In this document: positions 6,828 to 13,592 of the stretch, one piece after another | Numbering within the stretch: position 1 is the first letter of the stretch | Layout of the letters: each line of letters begins with the position of its first letter | IMG/VR virus record: IMGVR_UViG_3300027977_001244 | Span: 1-25,911 of that record | DNA from: a virus | Reading direction: 5' to 3' (one strand) | DNA length: 25,911 nt | Notes under the pieces: generated by a model | The model's database searches: none | Told to the model about the DNA's origin: nothing | What the model saw: the letters and a program-made list of their open reading frames with translations, nothing else | Translations under genes and position numbers: made by a program

Positions 6828-8833
6828 CACGCCACCAGTTGTTTTTTCTTCACTGAGAAACTGCCTTGTGCTTTGGCAGCACCTGCGCCTCGACGTGCAC
6901 CTGTGAAGTCTCCTCCACTGACGCAATCCACAGTGGCTTTGCCAAAGTTTCTGCGTCTTGCAAAGTAAAACAACTCCAAGAATCGGTTGAAACTCATGGT
7001 CTTGTCTTCAGGAAAGTCCAAGCGATACACAGTAGTAGCCTTTGTTAACGGTCGATTGAAACTTAAATATTCCCAGATGTTGTAGTCCAACTTCAAGTTC
7101 ATAGGGTACTGATTTCTGTCATCATACTTGATGTAGTAACTTCTTTGCAGTTTCATCAAACTGGCCAGCAAGTCTTCTGGCAAGTTGTAACGTTCCAGGA
7201 ACTTTTCCAAATAGTCATACAATTGTTCCACTTGATTTTCTTGATGCATGTTCATGCTGGTTCTGTGAATAATGTTCCAACCGTGAATTTCTACACCAAT
7301 CTTGGGATGATTAATGCGTCCAGTCATCATCCAATTGTTGAAGTACATGCGAGCTTCAGCTTCTTCTTTCTTCACCCAGTCATTGGTCATAAAGTATGCA
7401 AACAAGTCTTCGTAGTAGTCGTTGTAACTAACGTCCAAGTACTTGTTGACGAAACGTGCAACCAAGGTAGCAAAGCCATTGATATGAAACGTGGTCTGGA
7501 ACCAGGCAAATATCTGTGCGTCCAACATCACCGGAGTGGGCATGTCTTTGGTACCTGTGATAACATCAATGCTTTCTTCAATGTGTTCCACACTGTAGCT
7601 GCCAGCAAAATAGTCTGTGACAGGTTGGCTGGTGATCTTGAACAGTTTCTTCTGCAACAAGTTCATCTCAGCATTTTCCAACAACTGTGCTTGGAATGTT
7701 GTGATGCCAGTGTGTTGATTTAACTCATACAAGGCATAGAAGTTTTTCTTCCATGACTCCAGCGTCTCCCCGGGCAAACCCAAGATCAGTTCTGTGTATG
7801 CAGGGATATTGCGTTGATCGCACAGTTCAAACACTTCGTTGAGCTTGTTCATTTCCATGTTCTTGCGACGAATGTTTTCCAACACGTCATGGTCCAGACT
7901 TTGTACACTGAGCGTAAGCCCTTGATTGAAGCCACGTGCATCCAACAGTTTCTTCACAATGTCTATGACTTCTTTCTTTTGATTCTTGGCCCAGGCTACT
8001 GAGAATGTTCTCGGTGAGCCAAATTTTTCCTGCATCTCAATGATCTTGTCTGCAATCATGCCATCACGTTCAGGATACATGCCAAAGTTGGCGTCAGTGA
8101 TTGAGATCCAATCAAAGTTACGCCGCGCCATCCACTCTAGTTCAGCAAACACACGTTCCAGTTGAAATTTTTTGACCTTGTTGTAGGTCAAACTGCCCCA
8201 GTCGCAAAAGGTGCAAGCATAAGGACAACCACGATTGGTTTCCAAAGTGCCTTGCCATGTGACTTCGGGATGATCTGCAATCATCTGATCAAATATGCCC
8301 GACAAGTAAGGACTGGGCACCTGATCCAGAGTATCAATGCGTTCGGCATCTTGTGTTTTTACAGCAACACCGTTGCGATTGATCAACAAGCCAGGAATTG
8401 ATTCCCAGTCTTTGGTTTCAAAATGTTCAAGTATACGTTTGAAAGTTATTTCGCCTTCGTAACAAATCACAAGATCCATGAATGATTCTTTACGGAACAA
8501 ATCAGGATCAGTGATTGCAGGTTCTGGCCCGCCAAACACTGTTAACACACCAGGATTGATTTCCTTGATGCGCCGAGCCAACGCATAATTGTAACGATGA
8601 TTCCATACATAGGTACTAAAAGTCACTATGTCATTTTGTGCCAACCGTTGTGCCAACGGTTCTAGCGCATCTCTACGCCATATCCACTCGGTGGCTGAAA
8701 AATTATCACGAATCCAGGGATCCTGCAGCGAATAACTCCATACCACGCCTGCCGAATATGGCAAGTAGTAGGCGTTGAATTCTTTTGGCCCTTGTTGAAA
8801 GTTGGGCTGAACAAAGGCTATTTTATATGACAT
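6827..8833 (-). CDS. B12-binding-type radical SAM protein, 668 aa
   Basis: The N-terminal 190 or so residues look like the Rossmann cobalamin-binding domain of class B radical SAM enzymes (KIAFVQPNF, then TVFGGPEPAIT and DLVICYEGE). The classical DxHxxG cobalamin-ligand motif is not evident. The radical SAM core follows with NRGCPYACTFCDWGS, the cluster ligands being C203, C207 and C210, and a TIM-barrel pattern including TLSVQSLDHDVLENI and ELILGLPGETLESW. A C-terminal extension of about 250 residues has no recognised motif. Enzymes of this class methylate or rearrange unactivated carbons. No ribosome binding site is visible before the ATG. The substrate could be a sugar, lipid or modified base; I cannot choose. 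Confidence 0.82.
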   Translation of the reverse strand: MSYKIAFVQPNFQQGPKEFNAYYLPYSAGVVWSYSLQDPWIRDNFSATEWIWRRDALEPLAQRLAQNDIVTFSTYVWNHRYNYALARRIKEINPGVLTVFGGPEPAITDPDLFRKESFMDLVICYEGEITFKRILEHFETKDWESIPGLLINRNGVAVKTQDAERIDTLDQVPSPYLSGIFDQMIADHPEVTWQGTLETNRGCPYACTFCDWGSLTYNKVKKFQLERVFAELEWMARRNFDWISITDANFGMYPERDGMIADKIIEMQEKFGSPRTFSVAWAKNQKKEVIDIVKKLLDARGFNQGLTLSVQSLDHDVLENIRRKNMEMNKLNEVFELCDQRNIPAYTELILGLPGETLESWKKNFYALYELNQHTGITTFQAQLLENAEMNLLQKKLFKITSQPVTDYFAGSYSVEHIEESIDVITGTKDMPTPVMLDAQIFAWFQTTFHINGFATLVARFVNKYLDVSYNDYYEDLFAYFMTNDWVKKEEAEARMYFNNWMMTGRINHPKIGVEIHGWNIIHRTSMNMHQENQVEQLYDYLEKFLERYNLPEDLLASLMKLQRSYYIKYDDRNQYPMNLKLDYNIWEYLSFNRPLTKATTVYRLDFPEDKTMSFNRFLELFYFARRRNFGKATVDCVSGGDFTGARRGAGAAKAQGSFSVKKKQLVA

Positions 8834-8845
8834 TATGTATTTAAG

Positions 8846-9679
8846 TCATTTAGAAAAGTGTGCATGTGGATTATCAAACTGCACCATTTGCTTGTTTATA
8901 TCATTCCGGGCTAGTTTTTCCCAAGGGTCTTGTGTGCCTTTGAAGATGTTTTCAAAGAACTCAATGCTAATGCCATGATCTCGCATGTACACAGCTAACT
9001 TGACACAGTCTTTATGACGCAGTTCGATCTGCGTTCGACTGTGGAAATCTGCTTCGTCAAATGGACGACCTTCCAGTGATGCGCGTTCTTTAAACGTGGT
9101 GTCATTGTTGTTGCCTGTGATGTCGGCACGGTCATGCAACACCCATACAGGTATGCGTTCCCAAATGTCCAACATGTAGGCCTGCTGACTGAGCCAGCCA
9201 TCTTGCACACTGTGCGGAGAAATGTAACCCAACAATTCATACCACTTGCGAGGCAAAATTGGAAAAATGCTGTAGGGATGATCCAAGTGTGTATGGAATG
9301 CCAACAATTTGAACTGGCCTTCGTAACGCATGATCTCTGTGTTCCACCCCTGGGTCTCCATCACAGCATCATCGTTCCAGATCATCAGCCAGCGAGCATC
9401 AGTTTGTTCAGCCAGTTTATTGTTGTAGATGTGCAGTCTATGGTAGCCCAAGCGTTCAAACTGCATGGCAGTATAAGTAAGTTCTTGTTCGTCCAACCAC
9501 GGCTGTAGTTCAGTTTTAAAATACTCAGTACCTGCCACATCATCATTGTCAAACGCAAACATCAACTGTAGTCGGTCTGGATGATCAGCCAGTTTGATCA
9601 GGCTGCGAACACTGCGGCCCAGGCTTTCAGTCCGGCCTCTTGTGGCCAGCAACATGGCAATATCGTAAGCTGGTGTCAT
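8846..9679 (-). CDS. GT2-like (GT-A fold) glycosyltransferase
   Basis: 277 residues starting YDIAMLLATRGRTESLGRSV, the typical first strand and loop of GT2 enzymes. FAFDNDD near 42-47 and WLMIWNDDAVMETQGW at 97-112 carry the acidic nucleotide-sugar/metal motif (D103, D104). The C-terminal half is rich in His and aromatic residues and probably binds the acceptor. No membrane segment is present, so it is a soluble enzyme. It overlaps queD as ATGA and so lies on the queD transcript. Because of that linkage a role in glycosylating DNA or a modified base is possible, but a surface glycan is at least as likely. Confidence 0.75.
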   Translation of the reverse strand: MTPAYDIAMLLATRGRTESLGRSVRSLIKLADHPDRLQLMFAFDNDDVAGTEYFKTELQPWLDEQELTYTAMQFERLGYHRLHIYNNKLAEQTDARWLMIWNDDAVMETQGWNTEIMRYEGQFKLLAFHTHLDHPYSIFPILPRKWYELLGYISPHSVQDGWLSQQAYMLDIWERIPVWVLHDRADITGNNNDTTFKERASLEGRPFDEADFHSRTQIELRHKDCVKLAVYMRDHGISIEFFENIFKGTQDPWEKLARNDINKQMVQFDNPHAHFSK

Positions 9680-10209
9680 GCAAACAAATCCTCATTCCAT
9701 TCTCTATGGCCTTCTCTAAAAGCCATGTTTGATTGTGTTTCACGTACTTCCACTCGATAGCACCAAAGACGTTCTGCTTCACCTTGTCCCCACATATCTG
9801 GGATATAAACGCCATTGACATACTTGTAAAGATAGTCAGCGAGGGACTCGCATCCTAACTTTGGTAGTATAGTCAATTTCATAAGACCACGCTTCTCGGC
9901 TTCTTTATACCAATCAAGTTCCGGGTCATCAGAACTACAAAGCGTGGTGTGGTCAAACTGACTTTCCAATACTGACTTGAGTTCTTTTAGTCCGCCATAG
10001 TCAGCAGCCCAGTTGCGTGTGTCTAGGTTGTCTGTGCCAAAGTAGAACTTCATGGAGAAGCTGTATCCATGTATCAAGTTGCAATGACTGTCTGCCCTCC
10101 ACTGACGATATGCGCATGGAAATGCATCGTGGTATTCTTTAGTACTAGTGTATTTGTATTGTCTTGCGGACATCCAACGGTGCCCTACTTGGTTTTGGTC
10201 TTGTGTCAT
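9676..10209 (-). CDS. queD: QueD-like 6-carboxy-tetrahydropterin synthase with altered zinc site
   Basis: 177 residues of the PTPS/QueD T-fold. FPCAYRQW, HCNLIHGYSF at 42-51, SQFDHTTL at 83-90 and GCESLADYL (E120) align with the canonical AAHR, CxxxHGH, LDHxxLN and PTAExxA blocks. The catalytic Cys (C43) and the Asp-His pair (D86, H87) are kept. At the three zinc-His positions there are Y34, H47 and Y49. H27 or H42 could substitute. The enzyme turns dihydroneopterin triphosphate into carboxy-tetrahydropterin, the substrate of QueE. The ATG has AGGAG upstream and a sigma70-type promoter begins the transcript. It is coupled to the following glycosyltransferase by ATGA. Confidence 0.8.
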   Translation of the reverse strand: MTQDQNQVGHRWMSARQYKYTSTKEYHDAFPCAYRQWRADSHCNLIHGYSFSMKFYFGTDNLDTRNWAADYGGLKELKSVLESQFDHTTLCSSDDPELDWYKEAEKRGLMKLTILPKLGCESLADYLYKYVNGVYIPDMWGQGEAERLWCYRVEVRETQSNMAFREGHREWNEDLFA

Positions 10210-10227
10210 GCTTTTTCTCCTATGTTA

Positions 10228-10256
10228 ATTATAGCATAGGCGGCAGAGTTTGTAAA
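10228..10256 (-). promoter_or_regulatory. Sigma70-type promoter of queD
   Basis: On the - strand TTTACA (10251-10256) and TATAAT (10228-10233) are separated by exactly 17 bases, with TGC before the -10 giving an extended -10. It lies in the 81-base gap before queD and would start RNA about 15 bases above the ATG. This is the best host-type promoter I see in the window and suggests early transcription by host RNA polymerase. Confidence 0.75.
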
Positions 10257-10280
10257 GCGGGAATGACGCCAAGACCGCTT
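10255..10280. terminator. Inverted repeat between HIT gene and queD (weak terminator or operator)
   Basis: AAGCGG and CCGCTT form a 6-bp inverted repeat with a 14-base loop, followed on the - strand by TTT. It lies after the HIT gene stop and touches the -35 of the queD promoter. It may be a weak terminator of the incoming transcript or a binding site. The stem is short, so confidence is low. Confidence 0.3.
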
Positions 10281-10290
10281 AAAGAAATAC

Positions 10291-10692
10291 TTATGCTGGT
10301 TGTTGGTAACCTGTGGCTTTGTAGTTGGCTTGCCCAACAATAACTCCGCGAACACCGCCAACGGGATCAGCACAGTCGCCGTGACGTCGGGGAATCAAAT
10401 GCACATGTGGATACATCACAGTTTGTCCAGCGGCAGCACCACAGTTGATGCCTATGTTGAATGCATCACATTCACCAGCATCAACCATTCTACGACCTTC
10501 ACGCATGGCTGTTTCAAAACAATCCGAGATCACTGCATCTGTGTTGTATTGTGGCACAAACAACAAGTGTCCTGGAGCCACAGGATAACGATCTTGAAAC
10601 ACAGCCACATGAAAGTCGCTGAGTCGGCCAACTTCCAAATCCCAAGGTGCGACTCCTGCTGACTGTGCTTGTTCTAATGTTTCATATTGCAT
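10291..10692 (-). CDS. HIT-family hydrolase/transferase
   Basis: About 133 residues. HLLFVPQYNTDAV and GINCGAAAGQTVMYPHVHLIPR carry the HIT signature, followed by RRHGDCADPVGGVRGVI. The usual HxHxH triad reads Y-P-H-V-H, so the first His is Tyr while the nucleophilic middle His and the third are kept. HIT enzymes hydrolyse or transfer nucleotides from dinucleoside polyphosphates, nucleotide-sugars or AMP-lysine type substrates. I use the ATG at 10692, which overlaps the amidinotransferase end by 11 bases; a GTG at 10716 is the alternative. It is the last gene before the queD promoter. A nucleotide-processing side role is plausible. Confidence 0.82.
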   Translation of the reverse strand: MQYETLEQAQSAGVAPWDLEVGRLSDFHVAVFQDRYPVAPGHLLFVPQYNTDAVISDCFETAMREGRRMVDAGECDAFNIGINCGAAAGQTVMYPHVHLIPRRHGDCADPVGGVRGVIVGQANYKATGYQQPA

Positions 10693-11743
10693 TGATAATC
10701 TTTCTTTTATTTCCACGTCTTTTAATGTCTAAAGTGAAACAGTGCAAATTGCCAAACCAAAAATTCATGTGTCTAAATGGCGACACATGGACTGTGATGT
10801 TTTTACTCAAGAAAAAATCTTTTAGTGCTGGTGTAGCATGACTCATCACTATGTTCTGACTATCAACCACTATTACATTAGCATAAAAAATCACCATCTG
10901 TGTGTAGCCTTTGCTGTCTTCAAACAATCCAGCTAACTCGTGTGGCCCAAAATTTAAATAATTGTCATCAATGTAAGGCGTGATATCATAAATTGTTTTA
11001 TTTTTCAAACACTTTGGTACAAATTCAGTGCCCACACAAAACACAGTGTCGTCGTTGGTCATAAAGAATCCATGATCCACATGCCCCCAGTTTTGCAGTA
11101 TATTGTCTGCTGGCACAATAGTTTCGGCTGGCAAATTTTTATGCATCCATTCAAACCCCAACTGAGTACCTGGACCACGAGTGTTGGTTATCAATGTATC
11201 ACCACATTTGAACATGGTTGCTGTATGAGTCAACAGTAGATTTCGATACAACTTTTCATAAACCAAAGTCCCACGATTGGCTACTGGATCCAAGTTTTGA
11301 TATTCAAACATTTTATGCATGTCTCTCAACATTGGGGGCGGTTGACTGATCCAATTTGCACCAGCTGCAAACATTGTTTGAAAAATATTGTAGTATGCCA
11401 AACTATCCAAGTATCGATCCGGCATACTGGTGTATGTTTGGAAGATTGTGTCTCCATATACTAGATACTGATCTCTGGGCACCATGGGACTGAATGGTTC
11501 TTTCACAGTAAAACTAGCAAATTGAATTTCATTGCTGTATTTAAAAACTTTAGGACGATGTACCTTTGCACCCAAAGTTTGCAAAGTCTGTGCCAAATAA
11601 TCCAAGTCTGATTTAGTTTCCGCTAGCATGGTATTAAATGCCGATCTTTGATCTAAAGGTATGCACCAGTCTAGGTCTCCAGGACTGTAACAATCACCTA
11701 CTATGACCTCTTCAAGTGGATCCCATTCAGTCCATACACTCAT
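10682..11743 (-). CDS. Amidinotransferase (GATM/StrB1-like)
   Basis: 353 residues similar in plan to glycine and inosamine-phosphate amidinotransferases. SVWTEWDPLEEVIVGD begins the pentein fold. KCGDTLITNTRGPG holds the likely catalytic Asp (D182), NWGHVDHGF the His (H221), and WFGNLHCFTLDIKRRG the nucleophilic Cys (C335) with the family-typical D-I-x-R-R-G tail. The enzyme would move an amidino group from arginine to an amine. The acceptor is unknown; an aminosugar, an amino acid or an aminomethyl-deazaguanine are all possible. The ATG at 11743 overlaps the stop of a 25-residue ORF as TAATG. It lies between folE and queD. Confidence 0.85.
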   Translation of the reverse strand: MSVWTEWDPLEEVIVGDCYSPGDLDWCIPLDQRSAFNTMLAETKSDLDYLAQTLQTLGAKVHRPKVFKYSNEIQFASFTVKEPFSPMVPRDQYLVYGDTIFQTYTSMPDRYLDSLAYYNIFQTMFAAGANWISQPPPMLRDMHKMFEYQNLDPVANRGTLVYEKLYRNLLLTHTATMFKCGDTLITNTRGPGTQLGFEWMHKNLPAETIVPADNILQNWGHVDHGFFMTNDDTVFCVGTEFVPKCLKNKTIYDITPYIDDNYLNFGPHELAGLFEDSKGYTQMVIFYANVIVVDSQNIVMSHATPALKDFFLSKNITVHVSPFRHMNFWFGNLHCFTLDIKRRGNKRKIINAI

Positions 11744-11820
11744 TAGTGAGATTCCTCTTTTAGGCCAAGCCGCAGTTGAATACTATCCTCACTCGACTTT
11801 TGTCCGTCCCATGTTGCCAT
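11743..11820 (-). CDS. Small ORF, 25 aa, between the BI-1 and amidinotransferase genes
   Basis: A 25-codon frame starting MATWDGQKSSEDSIQL and ending KEESH. Its ATG lies two bases after the BI-1 stop, with AAGGA seven bases upstream, and its stop overlaps the amidinotransferase start as TAATG. It exactly fills the gap between two real genes, and both junctions are typical of this genome. It has no membrane segment. It could encode a real microprotein or act as a translational coupling leader for the amidinotransferase. No homolog is known to me. Confidence 0.5.
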   Translation of the reverse strand: MATWDGQKSSEDSIQLRLGLKEESH

Positions 11821-11822
11821 GA

Positions 11823-12521
11823 TTATTCCTTTCTACCGCCAAACAACTGCAACAGATTCAAGAACAAGTTGATAAAGTCCATGTACAAAGTCAATGCACC
11901 ACGTATTTCTGCACTGTCACTGGTCTCTACACTGAGTTCTTGGCGAATCTTTTGTGTATCATAGGCAGTGAGTCCCAGGAAGATTATGATTGCCAATGCT
12001 GAAATCACCATCTGCATCACAGTTGATCCAATAAAAATATTCACAATGCTGGCAATGATGATGGCAATCAAGCCCACAAACATAAACTTACCCACACTGT
12101 CAAGACTGCGTCGGGTAAAGTAGCCATAACCACTCATTACCCCAAACAAGATGGCTGCACCCATGAATGCACTCACAATCGATCCCATGGTAAACACCGC
12201 AAAGATCATGCTAAAACTCAAGCCCATCAAGGCAGCAAATCCATGCAAGCACAACTGTGCTGTGGATTTTGTGGGATTATTGGCCAACACATAACTCACA
12301 CCAAATATGGCTGCCAAGGGTGCAAAGATAACAATCCATTTCAACACACCAGTGAAGAAGAATTGCAACAGTTCTGGCGTGGTACCAATCCAGTAACTGA
12401 TCAGCATGCTGACCAGCACAGCCAAGCTCATGTGTCCATACACACGACCCATGGCCGAATTAATTTCTTCTGCTGAACGATAATTGCCAACATCATTGTC
12501 ATTGTAGTTTGCGCCAAACAT
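11823..12521 (-). CDS. Bax inhibitor-1 (TMBIM/YccA-like) membrane protein
   Basis: 232 residues with about seven hydrophobic segments starting near residue 30 (MSLAVLVSMLISYWIG, then WIVIFAPLAAIFGVSYVLA, FSMIFAVFTMGSIVSAFMGA, FMFVGLIAIIIASIVNIFIG and MVISALAIIIFLGLTAYDT). GLTAYDTQKIR and ALTLYMDFINLFLNLLQLFG at the C-terminus are the signature of the bacterial BI-1/YccA family, which acts as calcium/proton leak channels or FtsH modulators. It would sit in the host inner membrane. GGAG lies before the ATG. A phage copy may modulate FtsH proteolysis or lysis timing, which is inference. Confidence 0.87.
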   Translation of the reverse strand: MFGANYNDNDVGNYRSAEEINSAMGRVYGHMSLAVLVSMLISYWIGTTPELLQFFFTGVLKWIVIFAPLAAIFGVSYVLANNPTKSTAQLCLHGFAALMGLSFSMIFAVFTMGSIVSAFMGAAILFGVMSGYGYFTRRSLDSVGKFMFVGLIAIIIASIVNIFIGSTVMQMVISALAIIIFLGLTAYDTQKIRQELSVETSDSAEIRGALTLYMDFINLFLNLLQLFGGRKE

Positions 12522-12530
12522 AATGTCTCC

Positions 12531-12725
12531 TTAAGTATCAATTTCCATTGAGTTCCATTCATTGATCACGTCAAGCATTTCTGCTTCTGTGTTACAAAGA
12601 ATCTTGGCACTTTTCCAATCGTTTTCTTTGTCGCGACCGCCAACTTCGACCAAGAAGCCATTGTCGTAACGATTGATGGTGATTGATTCATTTACTTTGT
12701 CCAATTTAAGTAATTTCTTTGCCAT
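12531..12725 (-). CDS. Conserved phage protein of unknown function, 64 aa
   Basis: A 64-residue protein (AKKLLKLDKVNESITINRYD, then FLVEVGGRDKENDWKSAKI and a short acidic helix). It looks like a small beta-alpha domain and resembles short hypothetical proteins of T4-like phages. The ATG has AAAGGAG eight bases upstream. It lies between the 38-residue ORF and the BI-1 gene with gaps of only about ten bases, so it is part of the same operon. No function can be assigned. Confidence 0.7.
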   Translation of the reverse strand: MAKKLLKLDKVNESITINRYDNGFLVEVGGRDKENDWKSAKILCNTEAEMLDVINEWNSMEIDT

Positions 12726-12737
12726 GCTCTTTCTCCT

Positions 12738-12854
12738 TTAAGTTAATTCTGCTACTCGATATTGGCTGGCAGGATAGTGTTCCTGCAACCATTCCAACAA
12801 CCCTGGTTCCCAGGGCAATTTGATTTCACCGGTTATGTTTGTAATGTGCATCAT
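12738..12854 (-). CDS. Small ORF, 38 aa, coupled to folE
   Basis: A 38-codon frame starting MMHITNITGEIKLPWEPGLL and ending YRVAELT. Its first ATG overlaps the folE TGA as ATGA, with AGGAG eleven bases upstream in folE; a second ATG follows immediately. It fills almost the whole gap to the next gene. The fragment PWEPGLLEWLQEHYPAS looks like folded protein rather than random translation. It is likely a real small gene of unknown function. Confidence 0.55.
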   Translation of the reverse strand: MMHITNITGEIKLPWEPGLLEWLQEHYPASQYRVAELT

Positions 12855-13546
12855 CTTGGTGCAAACTCCTGTTGTAACTTGATATTGTCCATGAACTCTT
12901 TTTTCACACTGTCGTCCGTTTTAAAGGCACCACGCAACACAGTGGTCTGTGTTAGGCTGGAGTGTGCCATGATGCCGCGATTCTCACAGCAGCCATGCAC
13001 TGCCTGAATGTACACACCAACGTCTTTTGACGCAGTTGCTGCCATGATCTCGTTGGCAATGTCTATGCACAGTTCTTCCTGTAGCGTACCGCGACGGGCA
13101 CACCACTGAGCAATGCGTGTGTACTTACTAAGTCCGATCAGTTTCTCTGCCGCAATAATGCCAATATAAGCAACCCCAGCAACGGGTTGGTGATGATGAC
13201 TACACATACTACGAAGTTCACTGCGAACCACGAGCATGCCTTCGTAACGGTCTGCTGAATCATTTGGAAACGCTGTACAATCTGGTGCTTGTTCATATCT
13301 TCCTGCCATTATTTCGTTGTAGTACATTTTGGCCAAACGTCGAGCTGTGCCCTTGCTATTAGGATCTGTTTCACGATCAATCAGCAATGCATCTAACACA
13401 CCCTCAAACGCCACTGTGGCTTCGTCAATGAGTTTTTCTTTAATGGCATCGGTCATGTAATCGCTGATGTTGTCGCCGGCCCAGAAGCGGCGACCTCGGG
13501 CTGTCATTTGTTCTCTAAGTATTTGGGATAAATTTTTTTCTTGCAT
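12851..13546 (-). CDS. folE: FolE, GTP cyclohydrolase I
   Basis: 231 residues. RSMCSHHHQPVAG carries zinc ligands C115 and H118, LIGLSKYTRIAQW is the conserved GLSK block, and VHGCCENRGI carries the third zinc Cys (C186) and the RG pair. The enzyme converts GTP to dihydroneopterin triphosphate and formate. In a phage that also encodes QueD and QueE it most likely feeds 7-deazaguanine synthesis rather than folate. GGAG lies before the ATG and a sigma70-type promoter directly upstream. The N-terminal 45 residues before the catalytic domain are extended and helical, as in many bacterial homologs. Confidence 0.93.
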   Translation of the reverse strand: MQEKNLSQILREQMTARGRRFWAGDNISDYMTDAIKEKLIDEATVAFEGVLDALLIDRETDPNSKGTARRLAKMYYNEIMAGRYEQAPDCTAFPNDSADRYEGMLVVRSELRSMCSHHHQPVAGVAYIGIIAAEKLIGLSKYTRIAQWCARRGTLQEELCIDIANEIMAATASKDVGVYIQAVHGCCENRGIMAHSSLTQTTVLRGAFKTDDSVKKEFMDNIKLQQEFAPR

Positions 13547-13563
13547 TATAACTCCAGTGTGTG

Positions 13564-13592
13564 ATTGTACACTATTTAGATCTTGCAGTCAA
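13564..13592 (-). promoter_or_regulatory. Sigma70-type promoter of folE
   Basis: On the - strand TTGACT (13587-13592) and TACAAT (13564-13569) are separated by 17 bases, each one mismatch from consensus. The -35 overlaps the stop of the upstream glycosyltransferase gene. RNA would begin about 10 bases above the folE ATG, just before its ribosome binding site. Confidence 0.7.

Noticed and set aside
6828-6926. N-terminal extension of the SGNH-like gene at 6138
   Set aside because: It would overlap the radical SAM gene by 100 bases and gives an Arg/Cys-rich peptide; TGATG coupling supports 6827.
7145-7723. Open frame of 192 codons on the + strand
   Set aside because: It lies antisense to the radical SAM gene and its translation is Val/His/Phe-rich without motifs; a shadow of the real gene.
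10682-11743. Amidinotransferase as the archaeosine-forming (G+) enzyme
   Set aside because: Archaeosine-type amidines are made from preQ0 nitrile by ArcS, Gat-QueC or QueF-like proteins, whose motifs are absent; the GATM fold uses arginine and an amine.
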